From: Bacillus sp. MYb209
Lineage (GTDB): Bacteria > Bacillota > Bacilli > Bacillales > Bacillaceae_G
Length of the DNA stretch: 64,000 bases
NCBI RefSeq assembly: GCF_002975175.1
Contig: NZ_PCNZ01000013.1
Location: 54,958 to 118,957, forward strand
Direction of reading: 5' to 3'
A program made the translations under genes and the position numbers. Below the pieces are notes generated by a model. It ran no database searches and was not told the DNA's origin. It was given only the letters and a program-made list of their open reading frames with translations. The first letter of the stretch is position 1; each line of letters starts with the position of its first letter. Positions 35,404 to 44,076 of this stretch are shown here, in pieces.

Positions 35404-36124
35404 ATTGGTCTTGTTTTATTGGCTGAGAAAGTTCATTTGTTTTTCTATTTTTACGGAACAAGTATATAACAATACTTATAAGAATAATTGTAGCTACAAT
35501 CCAAACAAATGGGCCATATCTTTCAGCAAAAGTATATAGTTTCATGTTGCTGGCAATGTCCTCTTTTGTTTTTCCTATTAGAATTTCAGAGCCGCTATAA
35601 CCTTCAAGCGTATCACCTTTTTTTATGCCAAAAATAAGAACGTCTGATTTGTTTTCTATTCCGGTGTATCGGTATCCTTTACCTTTAATTGTTAATTGAG
35701 TATCATCCTTTTTTAGTGAGTAATCTTCGGCGGAAATATCTTTTCCTGACAGTGTAATTGGTTCCATTGAGAAGCGGATTTCTTTTAATGCAGGAAGAGT
35801 CTCATTGTTTAGTAAGAGCTGCTTTGAGATATACTGCTCGGTATCAATGTTTTTCCAATTAGCCTTTCGTCGTTTATATGTATTAATTTCAAGAAGTGCG
35901 AATTCTTTATTTTGAAGTTTTTCCTCTGTAATAGGTTGTGCGGTAGCTAATGTTCCTTTTAATAAAATCACACCGTCTTTTGCAGATTGAAAGGAAGAGA
36001 CTTCCTTCTTTTCCTTTAATGCATTGATAGCACCTCTGTAATCCTCTTTTCCTAAAAGAACAGCTCCTGTATGTACGGTTAAAATAAGATATAGGATGCT
36101 TAATACTATAATAGCTTTTTTCAC
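35402..36124 (-). CDS. Membrane protein with external domain, unknown
   Basis: From GTG 36124 (MKKAIIVLSILYLILTVHTGA), with GGAGGG 6 nt upstream, 240 residues. An N-terminal helix (about 3-21), a soluble region of about 185 residues, and a C-terminal helix (about 205-225) with a basic tail. The soluble region begins with a strand-rich segment (GVILLKGTLATAQPI) that may form a small beta domain. I do not recognise the family. Convergent with yhgE. Confidence 0.7.
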   Translation of the reverse strand: MKKAIIVLSILYLILTVHTGAVLLGKEDYRGAINALKEKKEVSSFQSAKDGVILLKGTLATAQPITEEKLQNKEFALLEINTYKRRKANWKNIDTEQYISKQLLLNNETLPALKEIRFSMEPITLSGKDISAEDYSLKKDDTQLTIKGKGYRYTGIENKSDVLIFGIKKGDTLEGYSGSEILIGKTKEDIASNMKLYTFAERYGPFVWIVATIILISIVIYLFRKNRKTNELSQPIKQDQ

Positions 36125-36308
36125 TATGTACCCTCCAAAGTATGTATAAGTGAATTGTAACATAATTTACCACATATATTTATTAATTCGAATAATAAAT
36201 TACAAAAAAAATAAGAGTGATAAGTAAATTAAAAAGTGTGGATGAGAGGAGTAAAAATGAAAAGGATTTACAACAATTTACAGAGAAACATAGAGTAGAG
36301 GAGTTGAT

Positions 36309-36524
36309 ATGATGAAAGGAAATCTAACTTATTATTTTATCTTATATCCACTAATCTTCTTTCTTGTTTTCACCCTTTCACCTATCTTGTTTCATAGAGA
36401 AGAATATACAAGTATGAAAGATATATTTGGAATACTTACATTCTACTATGTGTTAATTAGTGGATATTACTTTATTGATATTTTAAGTGAAAGAATAAAG
36501 AAAAACGGTAAAGATAAACAATAA
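36309..36524 (+). CDS. Small two-helix membrane protein
   Basis: A 71-residue protein with hydrophobic helices near 7-26 and 39-58, and a basic tail RIKKNGKDKQ. GAGGAG precedes the ATG. It is 36 bp upstream of the DUF2087-type gene. No family recognised. Confidence 0.65.
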   Translation: MMKGNLTYYFILYPLIFFLVFTLSPILFHREEYTSMKDIFGILTFYYVLISGYYFIDILSERIKKNGKDKQ

Positions 36525-36560
36525 AGTTTTATTATATAAAAATTGATGGAGGATAACAAA

Positions 36561-36866
36561 ATGACCGAAAGTGAAATGAAATTTAGGGATACGACCATTC
36601 GTAACTTTTTCGATAAAGAGGACCGCTTAAAATCGATTCCAGGTCAAAAAAAGAAAAAACTAGTATTGTTAGAGCATTTAATCAGTAAATTAAATACAGA
36701 GAATCAATATACTGAGAAAGAAATCAATGTGTTCATAAAACAATATCATGAAGATTTTTGTACAATTAGACGAGAATTTATCGTGCATGGGTTTATGGAT
36801 TGTGAGGATAATATGTATCGTGTAAATGAGAGAGAAGTGTGGACGAAGTGGGAGGAGTTAAAATAA
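36561..36866 (+). CDS. DUF2087-type protein
   Basis: A 101-residue protein from ATG 36561 with TGGAGG upstream. It matches the DUF2087 pattern: RNFFDKEDRLKSIPGQKKKK, then EKEINVFIKQYHEDFCTIRRE and the end MYRVNEREVW. The fold is predicted to be a winged helix. In other bacteria the domain often follows an ArsR-type or methyltransferase domain; here it stands alone. Its role is unknown. Confidence 0.8.
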   Translation: MTESEMKFRDTTIRNFFDKEDRLKSIPGQKKKKLVLLEHLISKLNTENQYTEKEINVFIKQYHEDFCTIRREFIVHGFMDCEDNMYRVNEREVWTKWEELK

Positions 36867-36894
36867 TGAATCAGCGAGGGGACAGCCTCACTGA

Positions 36895-37248
36895 TTATGA
36901 GTCCGTACTAGTGGTGCATTTTCTTTGTAGTAAGTCTAAGAACTCGTCTATATTCGAGCTTGTAATGTATCCCAATGTTATATATTCATCTTCATAATAA
37001 AATATTATTTTTTTGTCAAAGATTCTTCTCTTCGTTTCTATAGATACAATTTTTTTATACTCAAATTCGGCAATCAATGTATTTTTATGTTGGCCCAAAA
37101 AGAGAAGTCTTCTGTTAGTAGCAAATAACATGCCTGGATACGGGACTTTATGCGTATTAATATAGTCAGTAAGTGAACATTTTAAAGTAGAGACAATAAC
37201 TTCGCCTTTATATAATAGTTGTTTTGCAGCTGTTAAGATTGGATTCAT
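36895..37248 (-). CDS. PH-domain-like protein, 117 aa
   Basis: From ATG 37248 with AAAAGGA 9 nt upstream. The core LFATNRRLLFLGQHKNTLIAEF and IVSIETKRRIFDKKIIFYY matches the short bacterial PH/GRAM-like domain (YvbH type). There is no membrane segment. The longer start would lie directly against the ribosome binding site. Function unknown. Confidence 0.75.
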   Translation of the reverse strand: MNPILTAAKQLLYKGEVIVSTLKCSLTDYINTHKVPYPGMLFATNRRLLFLGQHKNTLIAEFEYKKIVSIETKRRIFDKKIIFYYEDEYITLGYITSSNIDEFLDLLQRKCTTSTDS

Positions 37249-37397
37249 TGTATGCATTCCTTTTATGTGGGTTTATAAATATTGTATCAAAAGTGAAAAG
37301 ATTCTCAATATGTAATGTTGCATATTGAGAGTTTTAGAGACTCTTAGTTTGATAGCTCCAATATTATTCTTTTAAGAAAAAGGTAAGAGGTGATTCG

Positions 37398-37907
37398 GTG
37401 ATACGATTAGCAAAAGAGGTTGATGCGGAATCAATTATGGATATTAGAAAAGAAATTATATTATCGGAAACTACTACAAAGTTTTTTATAGTATCCCCCC
37501 AAAAATTACCAAATGATATTGATTTAGAAAGAGAAAAGATCCGGAAAAGTAGTGAGAAAGGTAATCTTTATATAGTTTATGAAGTAGATAGTAAGGTGAT
37601 TGGCTTTCTGGTTTTCAATCGATATGAACTAGAACGCTTACGACATGCAGGTACAATGGGAATGGGGATTAGAGAGGCGTACTGTAATCAAGGCATTGGT
37701 ACGAAGCTAATTGAATTTCTTATTAGTTGGGCTAAAGGGCAGAAAAATTTAGAGAAAATTTGCTTAGGGGTAGTTTCTATTAATGATAGAGCAATTAAAG
37801 TGTATAAACGTACTGGATTTGTAGAAGAAGGAAGACAAAGAAAGCAAATTAAATATGAAGATGGATCATATGGAGACGACGTATTGATGGCTTTTTATAT
37901 TGAATAG
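37398..37907 (+). CDS. GNAT family N-acetyltransferase
   Basis: A 169-residue acetyltransferase with the acetyl-CoA loop MGIREAYCNQGIGTKLIEF (about 94-112) and the late motif NDRAIKVYKRTGFVEEGRQRK. It starts at GTG with AGAGGTG upstream. The sequence resembles ribosomal-protein or small-molecule acetyltransferases, but the substrate cannot be read from sequence. It stands as a single gene. Confidence 0.88.
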   Translation: MIRLAKEVDAESIMDIRKEIILSETTTKFFIVSPQKLPNDIDLEREKIRKSSEKGNLYIVYEVDSKVIGFLVFNRYELERLRHAGTMGMGIREAYCNQGIGTKLIEFLISWAKGQKNLEKICLGVVSINDRAIKVYKRTGFVEEGRQRKQIKYEDGSYGDDVLMAFYIE

Positions 37908-38063
37908 AATTCGTATTAATTAAGAAGGTGTATATACGTTATGGTATGTACATCTTTTTTCATATTCTTACTGTGAAATTCTAAAAGCAGCATATTTTCT
38001 CCTCCTATTAACAGACTTTTCCCTATGTATAATATTAATATAGTAAAATCATAAGAACCTATA

Positions 38064-38092
38064 TTGCAGTTTCCAATAATATACTATATAAT
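38064..38092 (+). promoter_or_regulatory. Promoter of the LacI-family gene
   Basis: TTGCAG, 17 bp, TATAAT. The predicted start is near 38099. Confidence 0.75.
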
Positions 38093-38100
38093 CAGGATAA

Positions 38101-38112
38101 GAAAACGTTTTC
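38101..38112 (+). promoter_or_regulatory. LacI-type operator over the start site
   Basis: The perfect palindrome GAAAACGTTTTC covers the predicted +1. A central CG within A/T arms is typical of LacI/GalR operators, so autorepression is likely. Confidence 0.7.
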
Positions 38113-38132
38113 ATGCAAAGGGGGAAAATTTC

Positions 38133-39146
38133 GTGTCGACTATCGAGGACGTGGCGAAATTAGCGGGGTTATCAAGGACAACGGTTTCTAGGGTGATCAA
38201 TAATCATCCATATGTTTCAGATGAGAAGAAGAAAAGGGTTCAATTAGCAATGAAGCATTTAGGCTTCGTTCCTAATTCTGCGGCGAGAAGGCTTCGTAAA
38301 CAAAAAACAGAAACAATTGCGGTGCTTGTTCCAAGGATTACAAATCCTTTTTTTAGTAGATTTATTGAAGCAATCGAGATTGCTGCTTCTGAACATAAAT
38401 ATAAACTGATTATTTGTCAAACAAGATATTTACCGGAAAAAGAGATGGAGTATTTACAATTATTATCTACGAAACAAGTAGATGGGATTATTCTATGTTC
38501 ACTAGAAAATCCATGGGAGAATGTGGAGCCATACTTGCAACACGGTCCAATCGTGTTATGTAATGAATATATTGAGGAAGCAAATGTTCCAACAGTGAAG
38601 TTCGATCATGCACAGGGAGCATACATAGCTGCCAATCATGTATTAGAACAAGGATATCGTAATCTTATTTTTTGCCGTGGTAACGAAACGAAAGTAGTGA
38701 GCCAACAGCGAAAAATGGGCTTTTTACGTGCTATTACTGAAAAGAGTAGAGAAGTGGAAGCGATTGATTTTCTTGAAAACGCTTTCTCTTGGGATGATGG
38801 AAAACGAATATTCCATGAAGTATTAAAGGACAAAAAAAATCCTACCGCGATTTTGGCAGGAGGCGACGAGGTTGCAGCTGGAATTATCTCGGAGGCGAAA
38901 AGCCATGATTGGAGTATTCCAGAAGATCTCGCTGTGATCGGTTTTGATAATCAAATTTTAGCGCAGATTACAGAGCCAGGCATTACGACAATTGAACAGC
39001 CAATCGACGAGATGGCTCGAAAAGTTGTCGACTTAATGATGGATAAAATCCATACGAAAAATTATCGACAAAAAGAATTGTATGAGTTTGAACTGGAGCT
39101 CTTGGTGAAAGGTTCAACGATGAAGGATACGATGTTATTAGCCTAG
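38133..39146 (+). CDS. LacI/GalR family regulator
   Basis: A 337-residue regulator starting at GTG 38133 with AAGGGGG upstream. The N-terminal helix-turn-helix is TIEDVAKLAGLSRTTVSRVINN with the hinge helix NSAARRLR. The periplasmic-binding-like domain follows (ETIAVLVPRITNPFFSRFIE to the end). The length and type resemble B. subtilis DegA, but I cannot assign the orthologue. No sugar genes are adjacent, so the regulon lies elsewhere or is limited to itself. Confidence 0.9.
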   Translation: MSTIEDVAKLAGLSRTTVSRVINNHPYVSDEKKKRVQLAMKHLGFVPNSAARRLRKQKTETIAVLVPRITNPFFSRFIEAIEIAASEHKYKLIICQTRYLPEKEMEYLQLLSTKQVDGIILCSLENPWENVEPYLQHGPIVLCNEYIEEANVPTVKFDHAQGAYIAANHVLEQGYRNLIFCRGNETKVVSQQRKMGFLRAITEKSREVEAIDFLENAFSWDDGKRIFHEVLKDKKNPTAILAGGDEVAAGIISEAKSHDWSIPEDLAVIGFDNQILAQITEPGITTIEQPIDEMARKVVDLMMDKIHTKNYRQKELYEFELELLVKGSTMKDTMLLA

Positions 39147-39171
39147 TAGACTATGTCTGCTAGGTTTTTTT
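39142..39171 (+). terminator. LacI gene terminator
   Basis: CCTAG and CTAGG with inner pairing AGAC/GTCT, then seven Ts; the stop codon lies in the 5' arm. Confidence 0.85.
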
Positions 39172-39185
39172 ATGTTCACAAACTA

Positions 39186-39314
39186 CTATTCTTCGTGAAC
39201 GCAATCGTCACATTTGTTATGGTATGCTTCGTGTTGTTCATCAATTTCCTTCCCGCAGTGTGCACAAGTTTTCGTCGGTAAATTTCGGAAAAACTCCATT
39301 GGTTGATCAATCAT
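39186..39314 (-). CDS. yhfH: YhfH-family small zinc-ribbon-like protein
   Basis: From ATG 39314 with TGGAGGG upstream, 42 residues: MIDQPMEFFRNLPTKTCAHC then CGKEIDEQHEAYHNKCDDC. The pairs CxxC and CxxC bracket a His-containing segment, consistent with one zinc. Position next to yhfI and lplJ matches B. subtilis yhfH. Function unknown. Confidence 0.82.
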   Translation of the reverse strand: MIDQPMEFFRNLPTKTCAHCGKEIDEQHEAYHNKCDDCVHEE

Positions 39315-39517
39315 GTCAATCCCTCCATTTCCATTTCTTACTATCATTGTATTAGTACAAAAAACAAAAGTCAACAACTGTTTTATAACAAAGTTGAAAA
39401 TTAATGAAAAAGTTTAGGAAATGGATTATAGTTAACAATGTAGGATGTAAGTAAAAAACTTTCTCAAGTACGGAGAAAAACGGCATTCCTACTCGGTTTT
39501 AGAAAGGATGGATACAT

Positions 39518-40252
39518 ATGAAAATGACTGTTGTCGGCTTTTGGGGCGGCTTTCCAGAAGCGGGAGAAGCAACGTCGGGGTATTTGTTTGAACACGATGG
39601 TTTTCGTTTACTTGTAGACTGTGGTAGTGGTGTACTAGCACAGCTTCAAAAATATATAACACCATCTGATATAGATGCAGTTGTATTGTCGCACTATCAT
39701 CACGATCATGTTGCAGACATTGGGGTATTGCAATATGCGAGATTAATTACCAGTGCGACAAAGGGACAACTACCAGAGTTACCAATATACGGTCATTCGT
39801 TTGATGAGAATGGATTTAATTCTTTAACGCATGCACCGCATACGAAAGGAATCGCGTACAATCCAGAAGAAACACTTCAAATTGGACCGTTCTCCATTTC
39901 ATTCTTAAAAACTGTTCATCCTGTTACATGCTTTGCAATGCGTATTACAGCTGGCGATGATGTTGTTGTATACAGTGCAGATTCAAGCTATATTCCTGAA
40001 TTTATTCCGTTCACAAAAGATGCTGATCTTTTCATTTGTGAATGTAATATGTATGCACATCAAGAGGCTGCAAAAGCAGGGCATATGAATAGTACAGAAG
40101 TAGCAAGTATTGCGAAAACTGCGAATGTAAAAGAACTTTTATTAACGCACTTACCGCATACAGGCAATCCATCTGATTTAGTAACAGAAGCAAAACAAAT
40201 TTTCAGGGGCCATATTACGCTTGCGCATAGTGGTTACGTTTGGAATTCATGA
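39518..40252 (+). CDS. yhfI: YhfI, metallo-beta-lactamase-fold hydrolase
   Basis: A 244-residue MBL-fold protein with the metal motif SHYHHDHVADIG (about 58-69), a later His (KTVHPVTCF) and the Asp in YSADSSY, plus C-terminal LTHLPHTG. The arrangement is that of RNase Z-like and related hydrolases; substrate unknown. AAAGGATGG precedes the ATG. It is 9 bp upstream of lplJ, so the two are cotranscribed. Confidence 0.88.
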   Translation: MKMTVVGFWGGFPEAGEATSGYLFEHDGFRLLVDCGSGVLAQLQKYITPSDIDAVVLSHYHHDHVADIGVLQYARLITSATKGQLPELPIYGHSFDENGFNSLTHAPHTKGIAYNPEETLQIGPFSISFLKTVHPVTCFAMRITAGDDVVVYSADSSYIPEFIPFTKDADLFICECNMYAHQEAAKAGHMNSTEVASIAKTANVKELLLTHLPHTGNPSDLVTEAKQIFRGHITLAHSGYVWNS

Positions 40253-40261
40253 GGTGATACG

Positions 40262-41251
40262 ATGTTATTTATTGATAATAAAGGGATTACAGATCCTACG
40301 ATAAACTTAGCGATTGAAGAATATTGTGTTAAAAATTTAGATATTAACGAAACATATTTACTGTTCTACATTAATGAGCCTTCCATTATCATTGGTAAAA
40401 ACCAAAACACAGTGGAAGAAATTAATGCTGATTACGTAAAAGAAAAAGGCATTCACGTCGTTCGTCGTCTATCAGGCGGAGGCGCAGTATATCATGATTT
40501 AGGAAACTTAAACTTCAGCTTTATTACGAAAGATGATGGAGATAGTTTCAGCAACTTTAAAAAATTCACAGAACCTGTAACGAAAGCGCTTGGTAAACTA
40601 GGTGTAAATGCAGAGCTAAGTGGTCGTAACGACATTTTAGCTGAAGGTAGAAAAATTTCAGGAAACGCGCAGTTTTCAACGAAAGGTCGTATGTTTAGTC
40701 ACGGTACGTTATTATTTGACTCTGAAATCGATCACGTTGTATCAGCACTAAAAGTGAAAATGGATAAAATTCAATCAAAAGGAATTAAATCAATCCGTAG
40801 CCGCGTTGCGAATATTACAGAGTTCTTAAATGAAAAAATGACGACAGAAGAGTTTAGACAACTTCTTCTAGAAACAATTTTTGAAGGTGAAACAGAAATT
40901 CCAACGTACGAATTAACAGAAGCTGATTGGAAAGAGATTTATAAAATTTCTGAAGAACGTTACCGCAATTGGGACTGGAACTACGGGAAGTCTCCGAAGT
41001 TCAACTTACAGCATTCACACCGTTTCCCAGTTGGACAAGTTGACGTGCGTCTTGAAGTGAAAAAAGGAACAGTAACAGAATGTAAAATTTACGGTGATTT
41101 CTTCGGATCACTAGATGTTCATGACATTGAAGAACGTCTAACAGGCGTACAATTTGATAAAGATACATTCACTGTAGCTTTAGAAGGCGTAGATATCGCG
41201 CGCTATTTCGGTAATATTACAACAGAAGATTTCTTGCATTTATTCTTCTAA
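40262..41251 (+). CDS. lplJ: LplJ, lipoate-protein ligase
   Basis: A 329-residue ligase that activates free lipoate with ATP and attaches it to lipoyl domains. The N-terminal catalytic domain contains RRLSGGGAVYHDLGNLNFS (about 66-84) and GRNDILAEGRKISGNAQ with the lipoyl-AMP-binding Lys. The C-terminal domain (about 250-329) is of the LplA type. AGGTG precedes the ATG. The neighbours yhfI and lcfB match B. subtilis. Confidence 0.94.
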   Translation: MLFIDNKGITDPTINLAIEEYCVKNLDINETYLLFYINEPSIIIGKNQNTVEEINADYVKEKGIHVVRRLSGGGAVYHDLGNLNFSFITKDDGDSFSNFKKFTEPVTKALGKLGVNAELSGRNDILAEGRKISGNAQFSTKGRMFSHGTLLFDSEIDHVVSALKVKMDKIQSKGIKSIRSRVANITEFLNEKMTTEEFRQLLLETIFEGETEIPTYELTEADWKEIYKISEERYRNWDWNYGKSPKFNLQHSHRFPVGQVDVRLEVKKGTVTECKIYGDFFGSLDVHDIEERLTGVQFDKDTFTVALEGVDIARYFGNITTEDFLHLFF

Positions 41252-41257
41252 ACAGAG

Positions 41258-41286
41258 GAGGCTGTCATAAAAGACAGCCTCTTTTT
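41258..41286 (+). terminator. lplJ terminator
   Basis: GAGGCTGTC/GACAGCCTC, 6-nt loop, five Ts. Confidence 0.9.
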
Positions 41287-41308
41287 GTATAACTTGTCAG
41301 GTTTTTTC

Positions 41309-41397
41309 GGGAAATCGATATATTTTAAAAATCGCGGATATATTTTAAGTTACGGTCGATATATTCGGAAAATCGCTGATATAATTTCATTTATCAC
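41309..41397 (+). repeat. Dispersed repeat copy B with four internal units
   Basis: Units AAATCGATATATTTT, ATCGCGGATATATTTT, GGTCGATATATTC and ATCGCTGATATAATTTCA follow at about 20-bp spacing, directly downstream of the lplJ terminator. It parallels 21151-21240. A 65-codon open frame over this copy has no ribosome binding site and is not a gene. Confidence 0.65.
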
Positions 41398-41478
41398 GAA
41401 TATCGTCATTAAAACATCCACTTCCAGGACATTTGCTCCTTATAAAGGAATATACATAATAAAAGGAGGTGGATCGAA

Positions 41479-41909
41479 ATGAAAAGGGTAATGTACGTTA
41501 TAGTATTGCTCAGCTTCAGCATCGGAATGACAGCGTGTAATGATGAAACTTCCTCAAGTCGTACAATTTTATCTATTGGAAAACCAATGCGGGATAATGT
41601 TATATATTATACGCATACAGATAACGAAAGAAAGATACATGATATACAAGCTATGTTTCAAAATAAGAAATGGAAAAGAAAAGAAATGAAATGTTTAGTG
41701 CTGTTAATAAAACGCCAGATGTCATTTTGTCGATAGATGAAGACAATAAGGGATTACCGACACTATATGTTACAGTCTACTTGCATGAAAATGGAGCGGA
41801 CGCGATTAACTTGTATGGAGAGTATACGAGTTTAAATAAAGAGGAACTTGATAAGCTTAGAGACAAGATGAGCGCATATTATCCTAAAATGATTTTAGCT
41901 ACAGTTTAA
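41479..41909 (+). pseudogene. Lipoprotein gene broken by a 5-bp tandem duplication
   Basis: The gene starts well: AAAGGAGG before ATG 41479, a signal peptide and lipobox (GMTAC), then DETSSSRTILSIGK. At 41683-41692 the pentamer GAAAT occurs twice in tandem. Removing one copy joins the first frame (KWKRKEM) to the second (FSAVNKTPDVIL) without any other change, giving an uninterrupted protein of about 141 residues ending SAYYPKMILATV. As it stands the product is an 85-residue truncated lipoprotein with an aberrant tail. The family is not recognised. An assembly error is also possible. Confidence 0.75.
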
Positions 41910-42009
41910 CTATATGTTTGTACCTGTTTCTTTCACATATAATTCTCGTATCTTACTAAAGTGTTCTGGAAGAAAGTGGTTGCTGTATATTCGATTAATA
42001 GAATATCAC

Positions 42010-42038
42010 TTGCTACTTTAATTTTCTTTTAATATAAT
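42010..42038 (+). promoter_or_regulatory. lcfB promoter
   Basis: TTGCTA, 17 bp, TATAAT, about 49 nt before the start codon. Confidence 0.7.
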
Positions 42039-42041
42039 TAA

Positions 42042-42065
42042 TTTAGAATTTTTAAATATTCTAAA
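42042..42065 (+). promoter_or_regulatory. Operator-like palindrome over the lcfB start site
   Basis: TTTAGAAT and ATTCTAAA, 8 bp apart, lie just after the -10 box. It does not match the B. subtilis FadR consensus, but a fatty-acid-responsive repressor is the natural guess. Confidence 0.55.
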
Positions 42066-42086
42066 TTTTATAAAGGTGGGATTTGT

Positions 42087-43619
42087 GTGAATCTCGTTCA
42101 ATCTTTGGCTGAAACGGCAAAAAAGAAGGGGGATAAACCGGCGTACATATTTATGGATCAGTCGGTCTCGTATGACCAATTAAACAAAGTGGTCACTAGG
42201 TTTTCTAGCAATTTAGCAAAAATGGGCATTGGAAAAGGGGACAATGTCGCATTAGCTGTTGGCAATTCACCACATTTTTTAGTAGGTTTATACGGAACAA
42301 TGAAAGCAGGAGCAACTGTCATTCCAATTAATCCAATTTATACAGCAGACGAAATGCATTACATATTACAAAATGGAGATGTAAAAACAATCATCGTACT
42401 CGACGTTCTTCTACCTGTTATACAATCTCTTACAACAAGACTTCCTTCACTTGAAAATATCATCATATGCGAAACCTCATCAGATTTTAATCATATAGAA
42501 ACCGAAAAAATGAAAACGTTTACTAGTTTTGTAGGGACTGGAGATTTAACTTACGAAGGTCCTGAACTAGATGAAGAAGATGTAGCTGTTATTTTATACA
42601 CTTCAGGTACAACTGGAAAGCCAAAGGGCGCTATGTTAACGCATAAAAATTTATATAGTAACGCTAGCGATGTTGCGTCATATTTACAATATACTGCCGA
42701 TGATCGCGTCGTTGCGGCACTGCCGATGTTCCATGTGTTCTGTTTAACAGTCGCAGTAAATGCGCCGATTGTTAATGGTGCGACAATTTTAATGTTACCG
42801 AAGTTTAGTCCGAAAGAAGTATTCCGTATTTGTCGTACATATGAACCAACGATTTTTGCGGGTGTACCGACAATGTACAATTACTTATATTTATTTGAAG
42901 AAGCAAGTGCAGAAGATGTGAAGACGCTTCGTCTCTGTATTTCAGGTGGTGCGTCAATGCCTGTTGCCCTTCTGAAAAACTTTGAAAAACGTTTTGACGT
43001 TATCGTTTCAGAAGGATACGGTTTATCAGAAGCGTCACCAGTTACTTGTTTTAATCCGTTAGACCGTCCTCGTAAACCAGGATCTATTGGCACAAATATT
43101 TGGCATGTAGAAAATAAAATTGTGAACGAACTTGGTGAAGAAGTACCTGTTGGTGCAGTTGGGGAGTTAATTGTTCGCGGACCTAACGTTATGAAGGGTT
43201 ACTATAATGCGCCAGAAGATACTGCGGCGACACTTAAAGATGGCTGGCTATATACAGGAGACTTAGCGAAAATGGATGAAGAAGGTTACTTCTATATCGT
43301 TGATCGCAAAAAAGATATTGTCTTAGTTGGCGGTTATAACGTATATCCTCGTGAAGTAGAGGAAGTATTATATACTCATGATTCGGTAGCTGAAGTTGTC
43401 GTAATCGGTGTTCCTGATGAAAACTTAGGAGAAGCAGTGCGTGCTTTCGTCGTTCTGAAACAAACGAGCGTAACAGAAGAAGAGCTGATGCATTATTGCA
43501 CGTTACATTTAGCGAAATATAAAGTACCAAAGAGCATTGAGTTTTTAACAGAATTGCCGAAGAATACAACTGGTAAGTTGTTACGAAGAGCTTTGAGAGA
43601 GAAGGCATTGCAAGTATAA
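42087..43619 (+). CDS. lcfB: LcfB, long-chain acyl-CoA ligase
   Basis: A 510-residue AMP-forming ligase. The nucleotide-binding motif is YTSGTTGKPKGAML (about 171-184), followed by SEGYGLSEASP and the hinge region GWLYTGDLAKMDEEGYFYIVDRKKD; the C-terminal lysine is in PKNTTGKLLRR. It activates fatty acids for beta-oxidation. It starts at GTG with AGGTGGG upstream. Position after lplJ matches B. subtilis lcfB (yhfL). Confidence 0.92.
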   Translation: MNLVQSLAETAKKKGDKPAYIFMDQSVSYDQLNKVVTRFSSNLAKMGIGKGDNVALAVGNSPHFLVGLYGTMKAGATVIPINPIYTADEMHYILQNGDVKTIIVLDVLLPVIQSLTTRLPSLENIIICETSSDFNHIETEKMKTFTSFVGTGDLTYEGPELDEEDVAVILYTSGTTGKPKGAMLTHKNLYSNASDVASYLQYTADDRVVAALPMFHVFCLTVAVNAPIVNGATILMLPKFSPKEVFRICRTYEPTIFAGVPTMYNYLYLFEEASAEDVKTLRLCISGGASMPVALLKNFEKRFDVIVSEGYGLSEASPVTCFNPLDRPRKPGSIGTNIWHVENKIVNELGEEVPVGAVGELIVRGPNVMKGYYNAPEDTAATLKDGWLYTGDLAKMDEEGYFYIVDRKKDIVLVGGYNVYPREVEEVLYTHDSVAEVVVIGVPDENLGEAVRAFVVLKQTSVTEEELMHYCTLHLAKYKVPKSIEFLTELPKNTTGKLLRRALREKALQV

Positions 43620-43624
43620 AAATA

Positions 43625-43675
43625 AAGATATTCATCTCTATGACTAAGTGTTATAGAGGTGGATATCTTTTTGTT
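43625..43675 (+). terminator. lcfB terminator
   Basis: AAAGATAT and ATATCTTT with CTCTAT/ATAGAG inside, then TTTTTG. Confidence 0.75.
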
Positions 43676-43744
43676 TTTTAGAATTGACTAAGCTATAAGC
43701 CCATATATTTAAACCGTAATATGACTAATACGGAGGGGATATGT

Positions 43745-43996
43745 ATGGAGCAGAAGGAATTACGATTACGGAAAGTGCAATATCTCATTTGTGACATTAT
43801 GGATGAAATGAATATGGAGAGTGAGAAGAAGAACTTAGAAACATTGCAAAAGGTAATTGATCACCTTTCAGGAGCGATTGGGGATTTAGTAGATCCATCG
43901 AGTACGTATTCGTTGGACTATTTAGAGAGAAAAGTGCATACGGCCCATTATTTACTTTTTAAAAACGAGAGGAAAGCGTACTTATGTAGGAAATAA
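43745..43996 (+). CDS. Unknown 83-aa helical protein
   Basis: From ATG 43745 (MEQKELRLRKVQYLICDIMD), with GGAGGGG 7 nt upstream. Predicted all-helical and charged, with no membrane helix or motif. It lies between lcfB and the Fur-controlled surface protein. No family recognised. Confidence 0.65.
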   Translation: MEQKELRLRKVQYLICDIMDEMNMESEKKNLETLQKVIDHLSGAIGDLVDPSSTYSLDYLERKVHTAHYLLFKNERKAYLCRK

Positions 43997-44011
43997 CATT
44001 TTTTATTTCAT

Positions 44012-44040
44012 TTGACATTGATAATCATTATCAATATGAT
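44012..44040 (+). promoter_or_regulatory. Promoter with Fur box in its spacer
   Basis: TTGACA (44012-44017), a 17-bp spacer that is exactly the palindrome TTGATAATCATTATCAA (44018-44034), and TATGAT (44035-44040). The palindrome matches the Fur box core. Fur bound here would block RNA polymerase completely when iron is plentiful. Confidence 0.9.
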
Positions 44041-44076
44041 AGTTATGAGTATATTCATATAAGAAGAGAGGTTATA

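Noticed and set aside
41285-41482. 65-codon frame over repeat copy B
   Set aside because: No ribosome binding site, and it lies wholly in repeat sequence after a terminator.
41479-41909. Programmed ribosomal frameshift in the lipoprotein gene
   Set aside because: There is no slippery heptamer with a downstream pseudoknot; a 5-bp tandem duplication explains the break fully.
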